Shown: one piece after another, positions 54,383 to 63,270 of the stretch
Numbering within the stretch: position 1 is the stretch's first letter
How the letters are laid out: each line of letters begins with the position of its first letter
Assembly (NCBI RefSeq): GCF_000021805.1
Contig: NC_011726.1
Coordinates: 1,240,001 to 1,304,000 of the forward strand
Source: Rippkaea orientalis PCC 8801
Lineage (GTDB): Bacteria; Cyanobacteriota; Cyanobacteriia; Cyanobacteriales; Microcystaceae
Direction of reading: 5' to 3'
Length of the DNA stretch: 64,000 nt
Translations under genes and position numbers: made by a program
The notes under the pieces: generated by a model
Told to the model about the DNA's origin: nothing
Seen by the model: the letters and a program-made list of their open reading frames with translations, nothing else
Database searches by the model: none

Positions 54383-55876
54383 TTACTGATCTTGTGTATA
54401 GCGATTACCCAATTTTAAAGATTGATAAGCTTTCTGTAACTCCATTCCTAAATAACCAATATGATCAGGTTGTATTGCAGGAGAAGCAGCACAGATATCT
54501 CGAACTAACTTAAGAGGATTTTTGCCAGAATAACAAGCAACAATTTCTCCACTTCCTGAAGTCGTTTGCTTAACCATAATTTGTCCATCTTCTACTTCAA
54601 TTAAAAAGTTACCTGATGGATCAAAATAGTCTCGATTATTAATAATTTTAGCATATTGATTGCTAATTAATTTATCAACATTTTCCCAAGTATCGTCATA
54701 AATATGGGCACTTTGACTAATGGTTATTAATGGACCCATCTGTAAATTATAGTCTGAACGCTTAGCAATTGCATCCCGAATATGTTGCTGTAATGCTCTC
54801 AAACCCATTGCATTTGCAGGCCAAGCAGCAAACATATCATTACTTCGCAAAGTAGCAGTTAAAGACAATTCATTATCGACAACTCTCACCCAAATATGAT
54901 TTAAACAAGGACTTCCTCCTTTATCATGATCGTTCACATCCCAGAGGGACATTACCCCACTTGCTGCGTCAATTTCTCCAATCAATTTATTAATAACTTG
55001 TTCAATTTGATCCCGTTTAAACCAAGATCTTAACCGTTGACCGTATGTGTATTTTACCCCTTCAGTATAAGGTGCATCATCTAAAATTTGGGGGATATAT
55101 TCTTGAAGAAAAGAACGATCAATGGGTAAATAATTAGGGTCTGGAAAATAAAACTCAGGGGGTTCATTAGTAATAACTGCTGTTAAGTCAATTAATTCTT
55201 GCCATTTTCCATCATAACCTGTTGGTCGAATGGTTCCGGTTGTTTTAATACGATGCAATATTTTTACCCAAGTTTCTGCAATAGTTTTTCCTTCAATACG
55301 ATGACCATATCTTGGTCCAGGTAACACGGTTGGGGTGGTTTCAACGATAGGAAAAATTAAAGGTTCTCCCCAAGTTTGCTTATGAGTTTCCTTGGCAAAT
55401 TCTTTAACATAATTTACTACTTCACTAATAGATTTTACTTCTTTATAGTCTAAAGATTGACGTAAAGTTTCTAACGCATCAGCAGTAATTTCAATATCAA
55501 TATATCCAGTAATTGTAGAATTAATAACCCAAGTATCTCTCCCTGTATCGCTTGTTCCTTTAGTAAACCCATTAGCTAAAAAATCTAATAAACATTGACA
55601 TCCCCCTGCATTTTTATCTTCTTTAGTTGCTTGTAAAATGACTAAAAATCTCACATGGGGGTTCGCTAATAAATTGCGAATTAAAGGACTAATTCCCCTG
55701 GTAGGACTATATAAATTACCAATAACTGCATAGTCTTCAGGGTTTAATTGTTTAGCAACTGACTGTTTAACTGTCCATCCCGTAATAACAGCAGTCTGTC
55801 CATAACCACAAATCAATTGATTTGGTTTATAATGGGGGGTGTAAGTGAATTGATAATTAGAAGATGCTAAGGTCAT
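54383..55876 (-). CDS. Thymidylate synthase with MtrA-like N-terminal domain
   Basis: 497 residues. The N-terminal part (about 30-165; PEDYAVIGNLYSPTRG, LIRNLLANPHVRFLVILQATKED, GCQCLLDFLANG) resembles methyltetrahydromethanopterin methyltransferase subunit A (DUF4346-type). The C-terminal part is ThyA-like: YGQRLRSWF, GSPCLNHIWV (nucleophile Cys), TLRSNDMFAAWPANAMGL (Arg, Ser, Asp, Asn) and SQSAHIYDD (His, Tyr). It methylates dUMP to dTMP. Many cyanobacteria use ThyX instead, so this type stands out. A short degraded paralogue lies at 56510-56743. Confidence 0.82.
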   Translation of the reverse strand: MTLASSNYQFTYTPHYKPNQLICGYGQTAVITGWTVKQSVAKQLNPEDYAVIGNLYSPTRGISPLIRNLLANPHVRFLVILQATKEDKNAGGCQCLLDFLANGFTKGTSDTGRDTWVINSTITGYIDIEITADALETLRQSLDYKEVKSISEVVNYVKEFAKETHKQTWGEPLIFPIVETTPTVLPGPRYGHRIEGKTIAETWVKILHRIKTTGTIRPTGYDGKWQELIDLTAVITNEPPEFYFPDPNYLPIDRSFLQEYIPQILDDAPYTEGVKYTYGQRLRSWFKRDQIEQVINKLIGEIDAASGVMSLWDVNDHDKGGSPCLNHIWVRVVDNELSLTATLRSNDMFAAWPANAMGLRALQQHIRDAIAKRSDYNLQMGPLITISQSAHIYDDTWENVDKLISNQYAKIINNRDYFDPSGNFLIEVEDGQIMVKQTTSGSGEIVACYSGKNPLKLVRDICAASPAIQPDHIGYLGMELQKAYQSLKLGNRYTQDQ

Positions 55877-55976
55877 AGTTGTTCAACCGTGAATAAATAA
55901 TAATAATAGGTTTTTAAAAACTTATTAGCTAACTATAATAGAGTTTAACTAATTAAAACCTAACTGTTAGCTTATC

Positions 55977-56453
55977 TTAAGCTTTGTTGGAGAATACTTT
56001 CTGGGTATTGTTATCTTCACCCATATAGTCAGGGTTTAAAATTTCGATTTTAGTAAAAGGACAAACTTCAGGGAAAGTATCAAGACTTAAACAGGTTTCT
56101 GCTTCAGCATATTTTCTAGCATTTTGATAACATTGATCAAGTACTTCATCAAAGTAGGGTTGAAAACTAGGAATCTCCTCTAAGTCTTCTAACATTCTAT
56201 TACGATGTTCAAGGATAGAACATTCCCAACTTCCTGTCCTTTTATTGGGTTGATGTTTCCATTTTAATAGGTGCATTAATAATTGTTCTAAATTACTGCG
56301 TAATCCTTTTTTTTCACTTCTTCCTATTGCTTCAATTTCTTCAATTAAGTTTTCAATATCTAATTGATCTAACTTTTTTTGTTTAAGTAACTCAACCGTT
56401 TTCTCTAACCAGAGATTAAAGTCAGTTTCATAAAGAGTTTTAACGGCTTTCAT
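55977..56453 (-). CDS. DUF29-family protein
   Basis: 158 residues, the full-length form. TLYETDFNLWLEKTVELLKQKKLDQLDIENLIEEIEAIGRSEK and LLMHLLKWKHQPNKRTGSWECSILEHRNRM are diagnostic, and the tail has DTFPEVCPFT. It is all-helical. The family is multicopy in cyanobacteria with unknown function. It is placed between the thymidylate synthase and its degraded copy. Confidence 0.85.
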   Translation of the reverse strand: MKAVKTLYETDFNLWLEKTVELLKQKKLDQLDIENLIEEIEAIGRSEKKGLRSNLEQLLMHLLKWKHQPNKRTGSWECSILEHRNRMLEDLEEIPSFQPYFDEVLDQCYQNARKYAEAETCLSLDTFPEVCPFTKIEILNPDYMGEDNNTQKVFSNKA

Positions 56454-56509
56454 GGTTATTGTCTCTCATCTAATACCGTCTTGATTATAGCATCATAATT
56501 TTTGAACGT

Positions 56510-56743
56510 TTAAAAAGGAATAGGTTGATCTTGTTGATAATTACCTAAAATTTTAGTTAAATAGATTTCTGCTTTTTGTAATTCCGTTCCTAAATACATC
56601 CCGTGTTCAACTTGTAGAGTTAGGACAATGTCAAGCAATTTCTTGATACAGTTTACACGCAGTTTTACCCGAATAGTCCCTGTTGTTTTAAATCGATGGT
56701 TGGGTTGACGCAAAGAAACCCAACCGACAAAAACGGCTACCAA
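56510..56743 (-). pseudogene. Degraded second thymidylate synthase (C-terminal remnant)
   Basis: A 77-codon frame. RFKTTGTIR matches RIKTTGTIRPTGYDG in the intact gene; YLGTELQKAEIYLTKILGNYQQDQ matches its last residues (YLGMELQKAYQSLKLGNRYTQDQ). Everything between, including the active site, is deleted. It shows that this gene was duplicated or replaced. Confidence 0.75.
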
Positions 56744-56770
56744 AAAGCCAGGTCATAACCCTGGCTTTTT
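56742..56770. terminator. Bidirectional terminator
   Basis: aaaaagccag (742-751), 8 bases, cctggctttt(t): a perfect stem carrying both A and T tracts. It separates sbtB from the thymidylate synthase remnant and probably ends the sbtA-sbtB transcript on the minus strand. Confidence 0.85.
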
Positions 56771-56789
56771 AGGTCTGCGCTGTCTTGAT

Positions 56790-57140
<351 letters not shown>

Positions 57141-57207
57141 TTATGTATATTAATCTATTTGGTGTCTCCTCGCTCCCTTAGCCCGGCAGACCGCGACCCG
57201 TCTGGGA

Positions 57208-58308
57208 TTAGAAACCGCCGATCGCCTGCGCGAGTCCGACGAAGAACGGTATACACAAGCCGATCGCCACTGGCGTACCGATGGCTGTGGACGCGCCGAT
57301 GTAGGCGGAGGGATTAGCCGACGGAATACCAGCCCGCAACGTGGGTGGGCCGGAGATGTCTGAACTAGAGGAGGCAATGACAGCCAAGATCACAACGCCG
57401 CCCATGCTGAATCCCATAGTGTAGTGGGCAATCATGCCGAGGCCGAAGGCAAGCAGCCCATGAATAAACGGTGCTGCCACGCTATACACAACGTACCATT
57501 GGGCTACCTTGCGGAGTTCGCCAATCCTTGACCAAGCTTCCATCCCCATGACCAGCATCAAGATCGAAAGCAAGCCGCGAAAGGGGGGATCGTAGAAGCC
57601 TTTATAGACACTTTCCGGCTGGGTGAGTATGCCAAGAGCGAGGCCTAACAACATTGCCGATAAGGCAGGACCCCGAAGGCTTTCCTCAATGATCGGCCAG
57701 ATCTTGACCCGATTATCTTCAGGCTGTTGTTGGCTGACATACTCCTGTCGGCTGCTCGGATAATCCCCTGCTGCAACGGGCTGCTTGCTCAGAGACTCCT
57801 GCATGACAGTGGCTTTACGCTTCTTCTTGTTAAGATAAATGTTGGCCACAACAATCGCAGTTACGAGTGCCGGGATATCCATAAAGGGATAAAGTGCGCC
57901 AGCCCATGCCTCGTAGGGAATTTTTTGTTCTTCGAGTACCGTTAGTCCTGCAGCCATGGTAGAACCACTCACAGCTCCAAATAACCCTCCAGTGGCGATC
58001 GCATCAACGACATTGACCTTTGGCAGCTTGGCCAAGGTATAGCGCGCGATGAAGACAACAACAATCCCTACTATTACAGCACAGATCATGGGTAACACCA
58101 TCTCCGTCAGGTTGGAATTACGGATGGCAATTCCACCGGTCAGACCGATTTTGGTGAGTAGCATGAAGACAATGATCGTACAAATCGACTCTGGGATTAC
58201 CAATTCGCTTCCGAGAGCGGCAATGACCATCCCACCAATCAAAAAGGCGAGTGTTGGGGACTGCAACTGAATAATGAAGTCCTTTACGAAAAGGGACAAA
58301 AAATCCAC
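57208..58308 (-). CDS. sbtA: Sodium-dependent bicarbonate transporter SbtA
   Basis: 366 residues with about ten membrane segments in two inverted halves. SPTLAFLIGGMVIAALGSEL, TGGIAIRNSN, FGAVSGSTMAAGLTVLEEQKIPYEAWAGALYPFMDIPALVTAIV and GVVILAVIASSSSDISGPPTLRAG are family signatures. The SGSTMA and SSSSDISGP loops bind Na+ and HCO3-. It brings bicarbonate into the cell for the CO2-concentrating mechanism. The base composition differs clearly from the surrounding A/T-rich DNA, which suggests transfer. Confidence 0.94.
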   Translation of the reverse strand: MDFLSLFVKDFIIQLQSPTLAFLIGGMVIAALGSELVIPESICTIIVFMLLTKIGLTGGIAIRNSNLTEMVLPMICAVIVGIVVVFIARYTLAKLPKVNVVDAIATGGLFGAVSGSTMAAGLTVLEEQKIPYEAWAGALYPFMDIPALVTAIVVANIYLNKKKRKATVMQESLSKQPVAAGDYPSSRQEYVSQQQPEDNRVKIWPIIEESLRGPALSAMLLGLALGILTQPESVYKGFYDPPFRGLLSILMLVMGMEAWSRIGELRKVAQWYVVYSVAAPFIHGLLAFGLGMIAHYTMGFSMGGVVILAVIASSSSDISGPPTLRAGIPSANPSAYIGASTAIGTPVAIGLCIPFFVGLAQAIGGF

Positions 58309-58324
58309 GAATACCTCCTTACGC

Positions 58325-58340
58325 CTCCTCTAATGAGGAG
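58325..58340. promoter_or_regulatory. Inverted repeat in the sbtA leader
   Basis: CTCCTC, TAAT, GAGGAG: a 6-base hairpin just before the sbtA Shine-Dalgarno (taaggaggtattcgtgg-ATG). CTCCTC is largely complementary to the Shine-Dalgarno, so it could either fold on itself or block ribosome entry. Confidence 0.45.
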
Positions 58341-58551
58341 TATTGTAATAAATTGAACTAATGGCTAAATGAAATTTAAACAGTAAGAGTGATGTACTTT
58401 ACCAGGATGTGTTTAACTTTACGCTATTGTGGACACTCGCGTTTATTGAGCTATTAAAAGATCTACATAGACATTTATCTATGGTTTTTGGCTTTTCCCC
58501 AGAGCCGAGTCAAAATATTCTGTGCTATCTAAAACAATTAAAATTTTTCCT

Positions 58552-58635
58552 AGGACTTACGCCTTGAGAACCCCAATCTGACAGAACAAGATTAGTGAAA
58601 TCCTCCCGACGCTGATGCTATGGCGTAAGCTATTG
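58552..58635. repeat. Imperfect inverted repeat, ACTTACGCC/GGCGTAAGCT
   Basis: gacttacgcc (58555-58564) and ggcgtaagct (58622-58631) bound about 57 bases without a gene. The GGACTTACGC end is common at cyanobacterial MITE and insertion-element borders. Confidence 0.5.
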
Positions 58636-58653
58636 TGCATTTAAACTGGGTAT

Positions 58654-58751
58654 AGTGGAAATCAGTAAAAATTGGCAATTCCTCTCCCCCTCTCCCTCTC
58701 CCCCCCTCTCCCCCTCAATCTCAACGACCAAATTAAATGATGAACAGCTTA
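58654..58751. repeat. Dispersed ~95-bp repeat, copy 2
   Basis: It starts agtggaaatcagtaaaaatt and ends atgatgaacagctta like the copy at 8484-8573, with a longer C/T tract. It lies upstream of the stop of the dTMP kinase gene. Between 58309 and 58773 there is no gene. Confidence 0.8.
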
Positions 58752-58773
58752 CAGCGCGGGCTTCTCACCTCAC

Positions 58774-59397
58774 TTAAAAAGTATTATCAAGATAATGAAC
58801 GATTTTGTGATGAATGCTTTCTATTGTTTCAGTTCCGTCTAATTTTAATAGTCTTCCAGTATACTTTGCAAAAATAGACTTATAATTGTGTTTAACCTGT
58901 TTTAACTTTGCTTCGGTTTCATAAACTTCCCTAAAAGAAGCATTACTCAGTCTGGAGATAGCGACTTCTAGATTAATATCAATATAAAAGACAATATCAG
59001 GGTTAGGAAACCTTTGATTTAACCCTGCAACAAAGTCAAATTCCTCTTGTGTATTACAGTTATACGCTAAAGATGAAAAATAATAACGGGTAGCTATCAC
59101 ATGACTGTGTTCTTCCTTCATTAATTTATAGACTCCATCGACATCATTATAGAGATGATAATGTCTGTCTGCCGCAAATAAATAAGCCATTTGTTCATCA
59201 AAATTGTGTTTATTTTTTATGGCAATAATTTGACTTTGCATTGCTTCGCGGATTAATTTTCCAATGGGTCCATCGGTAGGTTCAGAACTAATAATGGCTG
59301 ATTCTTGTTGATGAATAAAGTAGTTTTTTAATAATTCTGCTTGGGTTGATTTTCCAGCTTTGTCAATTCCTTCTAATACAATAAATAAAGGTTTCAT
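58774..59397 (-). CDS. tmk: Thymidylate kinase (dTMP kinase)
   Basis: About 207 residues from the ATG at 59397 (MKPLFIVLEGIDKAGKSTQAELL, Walker A). ATRYYFSSLAYN is the DRY-type substrate motif with Asp replaced by Thr, and PDIVFYIDINLEVAISRL is also typical. It phosphorylates dTMP to dTDP. Together with the thymidylate synthase and dCMP deaminase genes, it completes a dCMP-to-dTDP route in one region, interrupted by sbtA-sbtB. Whether it is the only dTMP kinase of the cell cannot be told. Confidence 0.87.
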   Translation of the reverse strand: MKPLFIVLEGIDKAGKSTQAELLKNYFIHQQESAIISSEPTDGPIGKLIREAMQSQIIAIKNKHNFDEQMAYLFAADRHYHLYNDVDGVYKLMKEEHSHVIATRYYFSSLAYNCNTQEEFDFVAGLNQRFPNPDIVFYIDINLEVAISRLSNASFREVYETEAKLKQVKHNYKSIFAKYTGRLLKLDGTETIESIHHKIVHYLDNTF

Positions 59398-59593
59398 AAT
59401 TGCCTTAATGAAAAGCTTTTTTATTATAGCATTTGTCACTCTGATGAGGTACACTTAACACCTAGATGCTTGAAGGGCATGGAAACCACGCCCCTACTTT
59501 GTACCTCACGAGCATGGGAATTGCCATATATAGGATTGAGGATTAAATTGTAGATAGCATTATCAACAGACAATGGGTTAGGAAAGCATCCTA

Positions 59594-60463
59594 CTAAGCA
59601 ACTCTGACTAAGACCCTTTCTCCACTCAATTTAACGGGATAAACTTCCAAAAACATTCCAGGAGAAGTCAAACATTCTCCCGTTGCTAAACGATACTTAA
59701 ACCCGTGATGGAAGCAAGTTAAAATCCCACTTTCTACCTCTCCTGTATCCAATGGCATTGCTAAATGATTACAACTGTTACGATAACCGATAACCTGACT
59801 CTCTTTGCGCGTTAAAAGTAACTTTAACCCTTCAAATTCTAACGGTAAAATTCCCCCATTAGGTATCTCATCAAGCGTTGCTAAAGCTACCCAACCTACA
59901 TCTTGAGAAGAAGCGAAAGGACTCTGAGAATGTCCATCCTTATTAACCGTTACAGAAGTATTAACCGAAACCACCTGAGTAATTTCAGGACAATAGGTTT
60001 TAATCGCTTGTTCTACCCCTTGTTTCATAGTTAAGGTAGAAGCAGGACAATTACTACAAGTTCCGATTAATCTAACCTCTACTGTATCAGGAAATTTAAT
60101 CGCAACCAATTCCACATCTCCGTGATGACTTTTTAACCCTGGACGAACTGTTTCTAACGCTTGTTGTATGCGTTCTTCTAACGTCGGAGTCGGAGGTTTA
60201 ATTAATTGATGATAACGCAACAGTCCATAAACAATTTCATCGTCAACTGCATGACGTAAAGCATCCATAGACTCTTGTTTAACACTACGAATTAAACGAG
60301 TTAACCCCTCCTTATGTAATTCCTCAACCGCTTCCTTTAATCTCTCAACAACTACTTGCTGATTATGATCCCATCCAGCTATTATTGCCTCATACCGACT
60401 AATTTCTTGAACTAAAGTTTCTAACGTTTGTGCTTTTTTAGATATAGAACTAGCTTGACTCAT
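59594..60463 (-). CDS. NifU-like/Rieske fusion protein, hydrogenase-operon associated
   Basis: 289 residues in three parts. A helical N-terminus spans about 1-90. A NifU C-terminal domain follows (RPGLKSHHGDVELVAI...VRLIGTCSNCPASTLTMKQGVEQAI) with the CxxC that binds a [4Fe-4S] cluster. A Rieske domain is last (CNHLAMPL and CFHHGFKY: C-x-H and C-x-x-H). In heterocystous cyanobacteria a homologue lies in the extended hyp operon with the same neighbours and is thought to help build iron-sulfur clusters of the uptake hydrogenase small subunit. This is recalled, not searched. No hyp or hup gene is in the window. Confidence 0.82.
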   Translation of the reverse strand: MSQASSISKKAQTLETLVQEISRYEAIIAGWDHNQQVVVERLKEAVEELHKEGLTRLIRSVKQESMDALRHAVDDEIVYGLLRYHQLIKPPTPTLEERIQQALETVRPGLKSHHGDVELVAIKFPDTVEVRLIGTCSNCPASTLTMKQGVEQAIKTYCPEITQVVSVNTSVTVNKDGHSQSPFASSQDVGWVALATLDEIPNGGILPLEFEGLKLLLTRKESQVIGYRNSCNHLAMPLDTGEVESGILTCFHHGFKYRLATGECLTSPGMFLEVYPVKLSGERVLVRVA

Positions 60464-60576
60464 AATAATTATTTAACTCAAAAAAATCTGGAAAATTTGG
60501 CTTTAACTCTCTCTGCAACTCTGCGTGAAATTTGAAAAAAGGGCAAAATTAAACCTAACCTTACCCTTTTTTAGTC

Positions 60577-60801
60577 CTATTTCATCTTCACATCTTTCAG
60601 TAAAAACGGCATAACTATCCCCGTCACCAAACTAGAAATAGCAATGACAAGACCTAAATTTAGTCCCGTTTCTCCCAACCCAACCAATAACAACAAACCC
60701 ATCAACACTCCAAAGGAAAGCTGACGATAAAAATAGCCAGGGTTACGCAATAACTTCCCCTTAAAAAACAACTTTGTTGAATACCAAGCAACTTCTAACA
60801 T
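60577..60801 (-). CDS. Small two-helix membrane protein (extended hyp operon type)
   Basis: 74 residues with two hydrophobic segments (about 30-45, FGVLMGLLLLVGLGETG, and 46-66, LNLGLVIAISSLVTGIVMPFLL) after a basic amphipathic N-terminus. It is 12 bases downstream of the next small membrane gene. The gene order matches small ORFs of the extended hyp operon in Nostoc. The function is unknown; it may anchor hydrogenase assembly factors. Confidence 0.68.
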   Translation of the reverse strand: MLEVAWYSTKLFFKGKLLRNPGYFYRQLSFGVLMGLLLLVGLGETGLNLGLVIAISSLVTGIVMPFLLKDVKMK

Positions 60802-60813
60802 TGACCTTAACTC

Positions 60814-61083
60814 CTAGACTAATTTCAACACAATTAAACCAATAGCAGCAACGGGAATCACTCCCGCAGGACCGAATAAACTCCCCATTGTTGCTGCTAA
60901 CTCATACCCTAACTCTTTACCCGCAAGCAATATTCCTCCAACAGCACCACCAATCATCGAAATAATGGTTGCTATCATCAACCAAAACAGTCCTGTTAAG
61001 AGAGTAATTTCCCCCGTCATCAGACTACTTAAAAAGTCATGAATCATCGGATTACTTCCTAAATTTCCTAACATTTCAGTCAT
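60814..61083 (-). CDS. Small membrane protein (extended hyp operon type)
   Basis: 89 residues with hydrophobic segments at about 26-56 (TLLTGLFWLMIATIISMIGGAVGGILLAG) and 63-88 (ATMGSLFGPAGVIPVAAIGLIVLKLV), rich in Gly. It begins 47 bases after the TPR gene stop and is 12 bases upstream of the 74-codon gene, forming one operon with both. The function is unknown. Confidence 0.68.
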   Translation of the reverse strand: MTEMLGNLGSNPMIHDFLSSLMTGEITLLTGLFWLMIATIISMIGGAVGGILLAGKELGYELAATMGSLFGPAGVIPVAAIGLIVLKLV

Positions 61084-61130
61084 GTTTTTATCCCTCCTTG
61101 GGTGAATCGATAATCAATCATTAAACAGGT

Positions 61131-62099
61131 TTAACTTTCCAGTTCCCTCTCAATTTCCCGCAACGCATTTTCTACTACCTCAGCGCGTTCCCATTGTCCA
61201 TATTGACTAAACAGTTTGTAAGCTTCTTGATAGTAGATTTTTGCTTGCAATAAATTACTGCGATTTCCTTTTTCGGGATGCTCAATATCATCGGGTAAAT
61301 TAAATAAAACATTGGCTTTATTCGAGATGGTATTGGCATATTCAATCGGTGTATCTTGTGAAGTGCGAACCTTTAAAGCCTCATCATAAGCTGCGAGGGC
61401 TCTGAGGTTGTTTTCCACCCGATGGGTACTGGGAAGGTATTGCAGGGCATTAGCCAGGTTATTCTGTAACATGGCGTATTCACTGGGATGGTCAATCAAT
61501 GTCACCCATTTCAAAGCAGCCTCAAAGGACTGTACGGCCATTGCTTGACGCATTTCTTCCCCTTCTGGAGTTAGGGGCATAGAAAGATAGGCGATCGCAA
61601 TGTTATTCTGTAAAATGGCGTATTCTTGGGGATAACTCTCGCCATTAAAGACCCGTATCGCTTTCTGATAGGCTTGGATAGCTGCTTGCATCGTCCCTTC
61701 TCGAAAAGGAACCAAACCCTGAATCACTACCCCTAAATTCATTTGCGCTTCGGCTACTTCTTCGGGGGAAGCGTGTTCTTCAAGAATAGGTAAAGCCGTT
61801 TCATAAGCCGTTTTGGCTTCTAATAATAAGACTGAATCTTCACTTGGAATTGTTCTTAAAGCCGTCCCCATTCCTGATAGACACCTAGCTTTTAATAAAG
61901 GATAGTCAGGAGAACATAATTCTAACCCCCGACGATAAAGGAAAATGGCATCTTCTAAAGGTTGAGAATTTTTGGGCTTTTTTTGTAATCCGGCTGCCAT
62001 TTCTATCAACATTTCGATCTTTTCTGGCAAGGTAGCTGTGTCAGATTCAATGGCATTTAAGGCAGCTTTTACGTTTAAATCACTGAAGGTTGTCGTCAC
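61131..62099 (-). CDS. TPR protein of the hydrogenase-associated operon
   Basis: 322 residues, soluble. It consists of about six degenerate TPR pairs: DAIFLYRRGLELCSPDYPLLKARCLSGMGTAL, AKTAYETALPILEEHASPEEVAEAQMNLGVVI, QAYQKAIRVFNGESYPQEYAILQNNIAIAYL, and others with YAMLQNNLANALQYL. It is probably a scaffold for protein-protein contacts during maturation. It is first in the four-gene operon that ends in the NifU-Rieske gene. Confidence 0.78.
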   Translation of the reverse strand: MTTTFSDLNVKAALNAIESDTATLPEKIEMLIEMAAGLQKKPKNSQPLEDAIFLYRRGLELCSPDYPLLKARCLSGMGTALRTIPSEDSVLLLEAKTAYETALPILEEHASPEEVAEAQMNLGVVIQGLVPFREGTMQAAIQAYQKAIRVFNGESYPQEYAILQNNIAIAYLSMPLTPEGEEMRQAMAVQSFEAALKWVTLIDHPSEYAMLQNNLANALQYLPSTHRVENNLRALAAYDEALKVRTSQDTPIEYANTISNKANVLFNLPDDIEHPEKGNRSNLLQAKIYYQEAYKLFSQYGQWERAEVVENALREIERELES

Positions 62100-62682
62100 T
62101 GGTTTAATGTCTCGTAATCAGTTAACAAAAGAGCGATATTCTTACTCCAACATAGGAAAAATAACTAATGAAAATTTAAAAATTCTGTAGCGGTTGAATC
62201 GCTTAATTTTGATCCAGACTTAAATGGTATGATTCTTCGGTAAGTAACGGACTCAAGTTAATGGGTATATCTTCATTCATTCAACCAATAAGTTTAGGTT
62301 TAAGGGCTGTTTCTTTGTCTTTTTTTAATAGTTAACTCCAGACGCATGATTTTGTTTAATTGTCAACTCGCTTCAAGAATCTTCATACACAATTTAGTAC
62401 ATTTGCTCAAATTAGTCCTCAGGTGGCACTCAATTAGGTAACAAACGCTTAAAAAATAGCAATTTTATAGTTATTTTGTACTTAATATTCAGACAAAACA
62501 AGACTTTTGGCTTGTTTTTGAATTTTAGACAAACGTACTGAAGATTTTTATTTTACCAGATTGGGGTCAAATGGCGCAATCTCGTTACTTATTGAGAATA
62601 ATTCTTAGACATTGCGTTATGTAAAGGGTGAGGATTAATCGAAATTTTTCAAGACAAAGACTTTTAATATAAGTTTTATTGA
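62100..62682. other. Intergenic region upstream of the TPR-NifU operon
   Basis: 583 A/T-rich bases with no supported gene on either strand. It must hold the promoter of the minus-strand operon. I looked for an NtcA-type GTA-N8-TAC site and saw none. Confidence 0.5.
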
Positions 62683-63267
62683 TTACAGGGAGTCAAAAGT
62701 GATATCTTCATAAATCTCACCCAAAGGTATCTCTAAGTCAAAAGAAGTCAACTTCAACGTATCAGTTGCAGAATAATAATTCGTTAACAACCAAGATTGT
62801 TGATCTTGCTTGATATAATGTTTGACATGATAACGATATTGATCGACTAAAATATATTCTTGAAATGTTGGAATTGAGCAATAGTAATTAAACTTATCTC
62901 CTTGATCATAATTGTTTGTACTTTTGGATAAAACTTCAATAATTACGGTGGGATTAATAATAGTGTCCTTTCGATTATCCACTAAAATAGGCTGTCCCTT
63001 AATAACCATAATATCAGGATAGGTATAGACTTGAACGGCTGGAATCCATAAGCGTAAATCTACCAGATAAACCTTATAATCTTGTCCCCGCAAACCCAAT
63101 TTAAGGTAACTAGCAACATTAAGGGTAATGGCATTATGGTTAGGAGTACCACCTGTCATAGGGATAATTTCTCCCTTAATATATTCATGCCTAATCTCAG
63201 CCGTTTCTTCTTGGGCTAAATACTCTTCCGATGTATAATAACTGGTTGGAGTAGCAGATACCATCAC
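62683..63267 (-). CDS. Uma2-family (DUF820) putative endonuclease
   Basis: 194 residues. YYTSEEYLAQEETAEIRHEYIKGEIIPMTGGTPNHNAI is the common opening of one Uma2 subgroup. VYTYPDIMVIKGQP (Asp), PTVIIEVLSKST (Glu) and FQEYILVDQYRYHVKHY follow. It starts at the second of two ATGs, three bases after the stop of the preceding gene, so it is coupled to it. The role is unknown. Confidence 0.87.
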   Translation of the reverse strand: MMVSATPTSYYTSEEYLAQEETAEIRHEYIKGEIIPMTGGTPNHNAITLNVASYLKLGLRGQDYKVYLVDLRLWIPAVQVYTYPDIMVIKGQPILVDNRKDTIINPTVIIEVLSKSTNNYDQGDKFNYYCSIPTFQEYILVDQYRYHVKHYIKQDQQSWLLTNYYSATDTLKLTSFDLEIPLGEIYEDITFDSL

Positions 63268-63270
63268 TGT

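Noticed and set aside
57150-57377. 75-codon frame overlapping the 3' end of sbtA
   Set aside because: Arg/Pro/Ser-rich translation typical of a shadow frame in G/C-rich coding DNA; it overlaps a confident sbtA.
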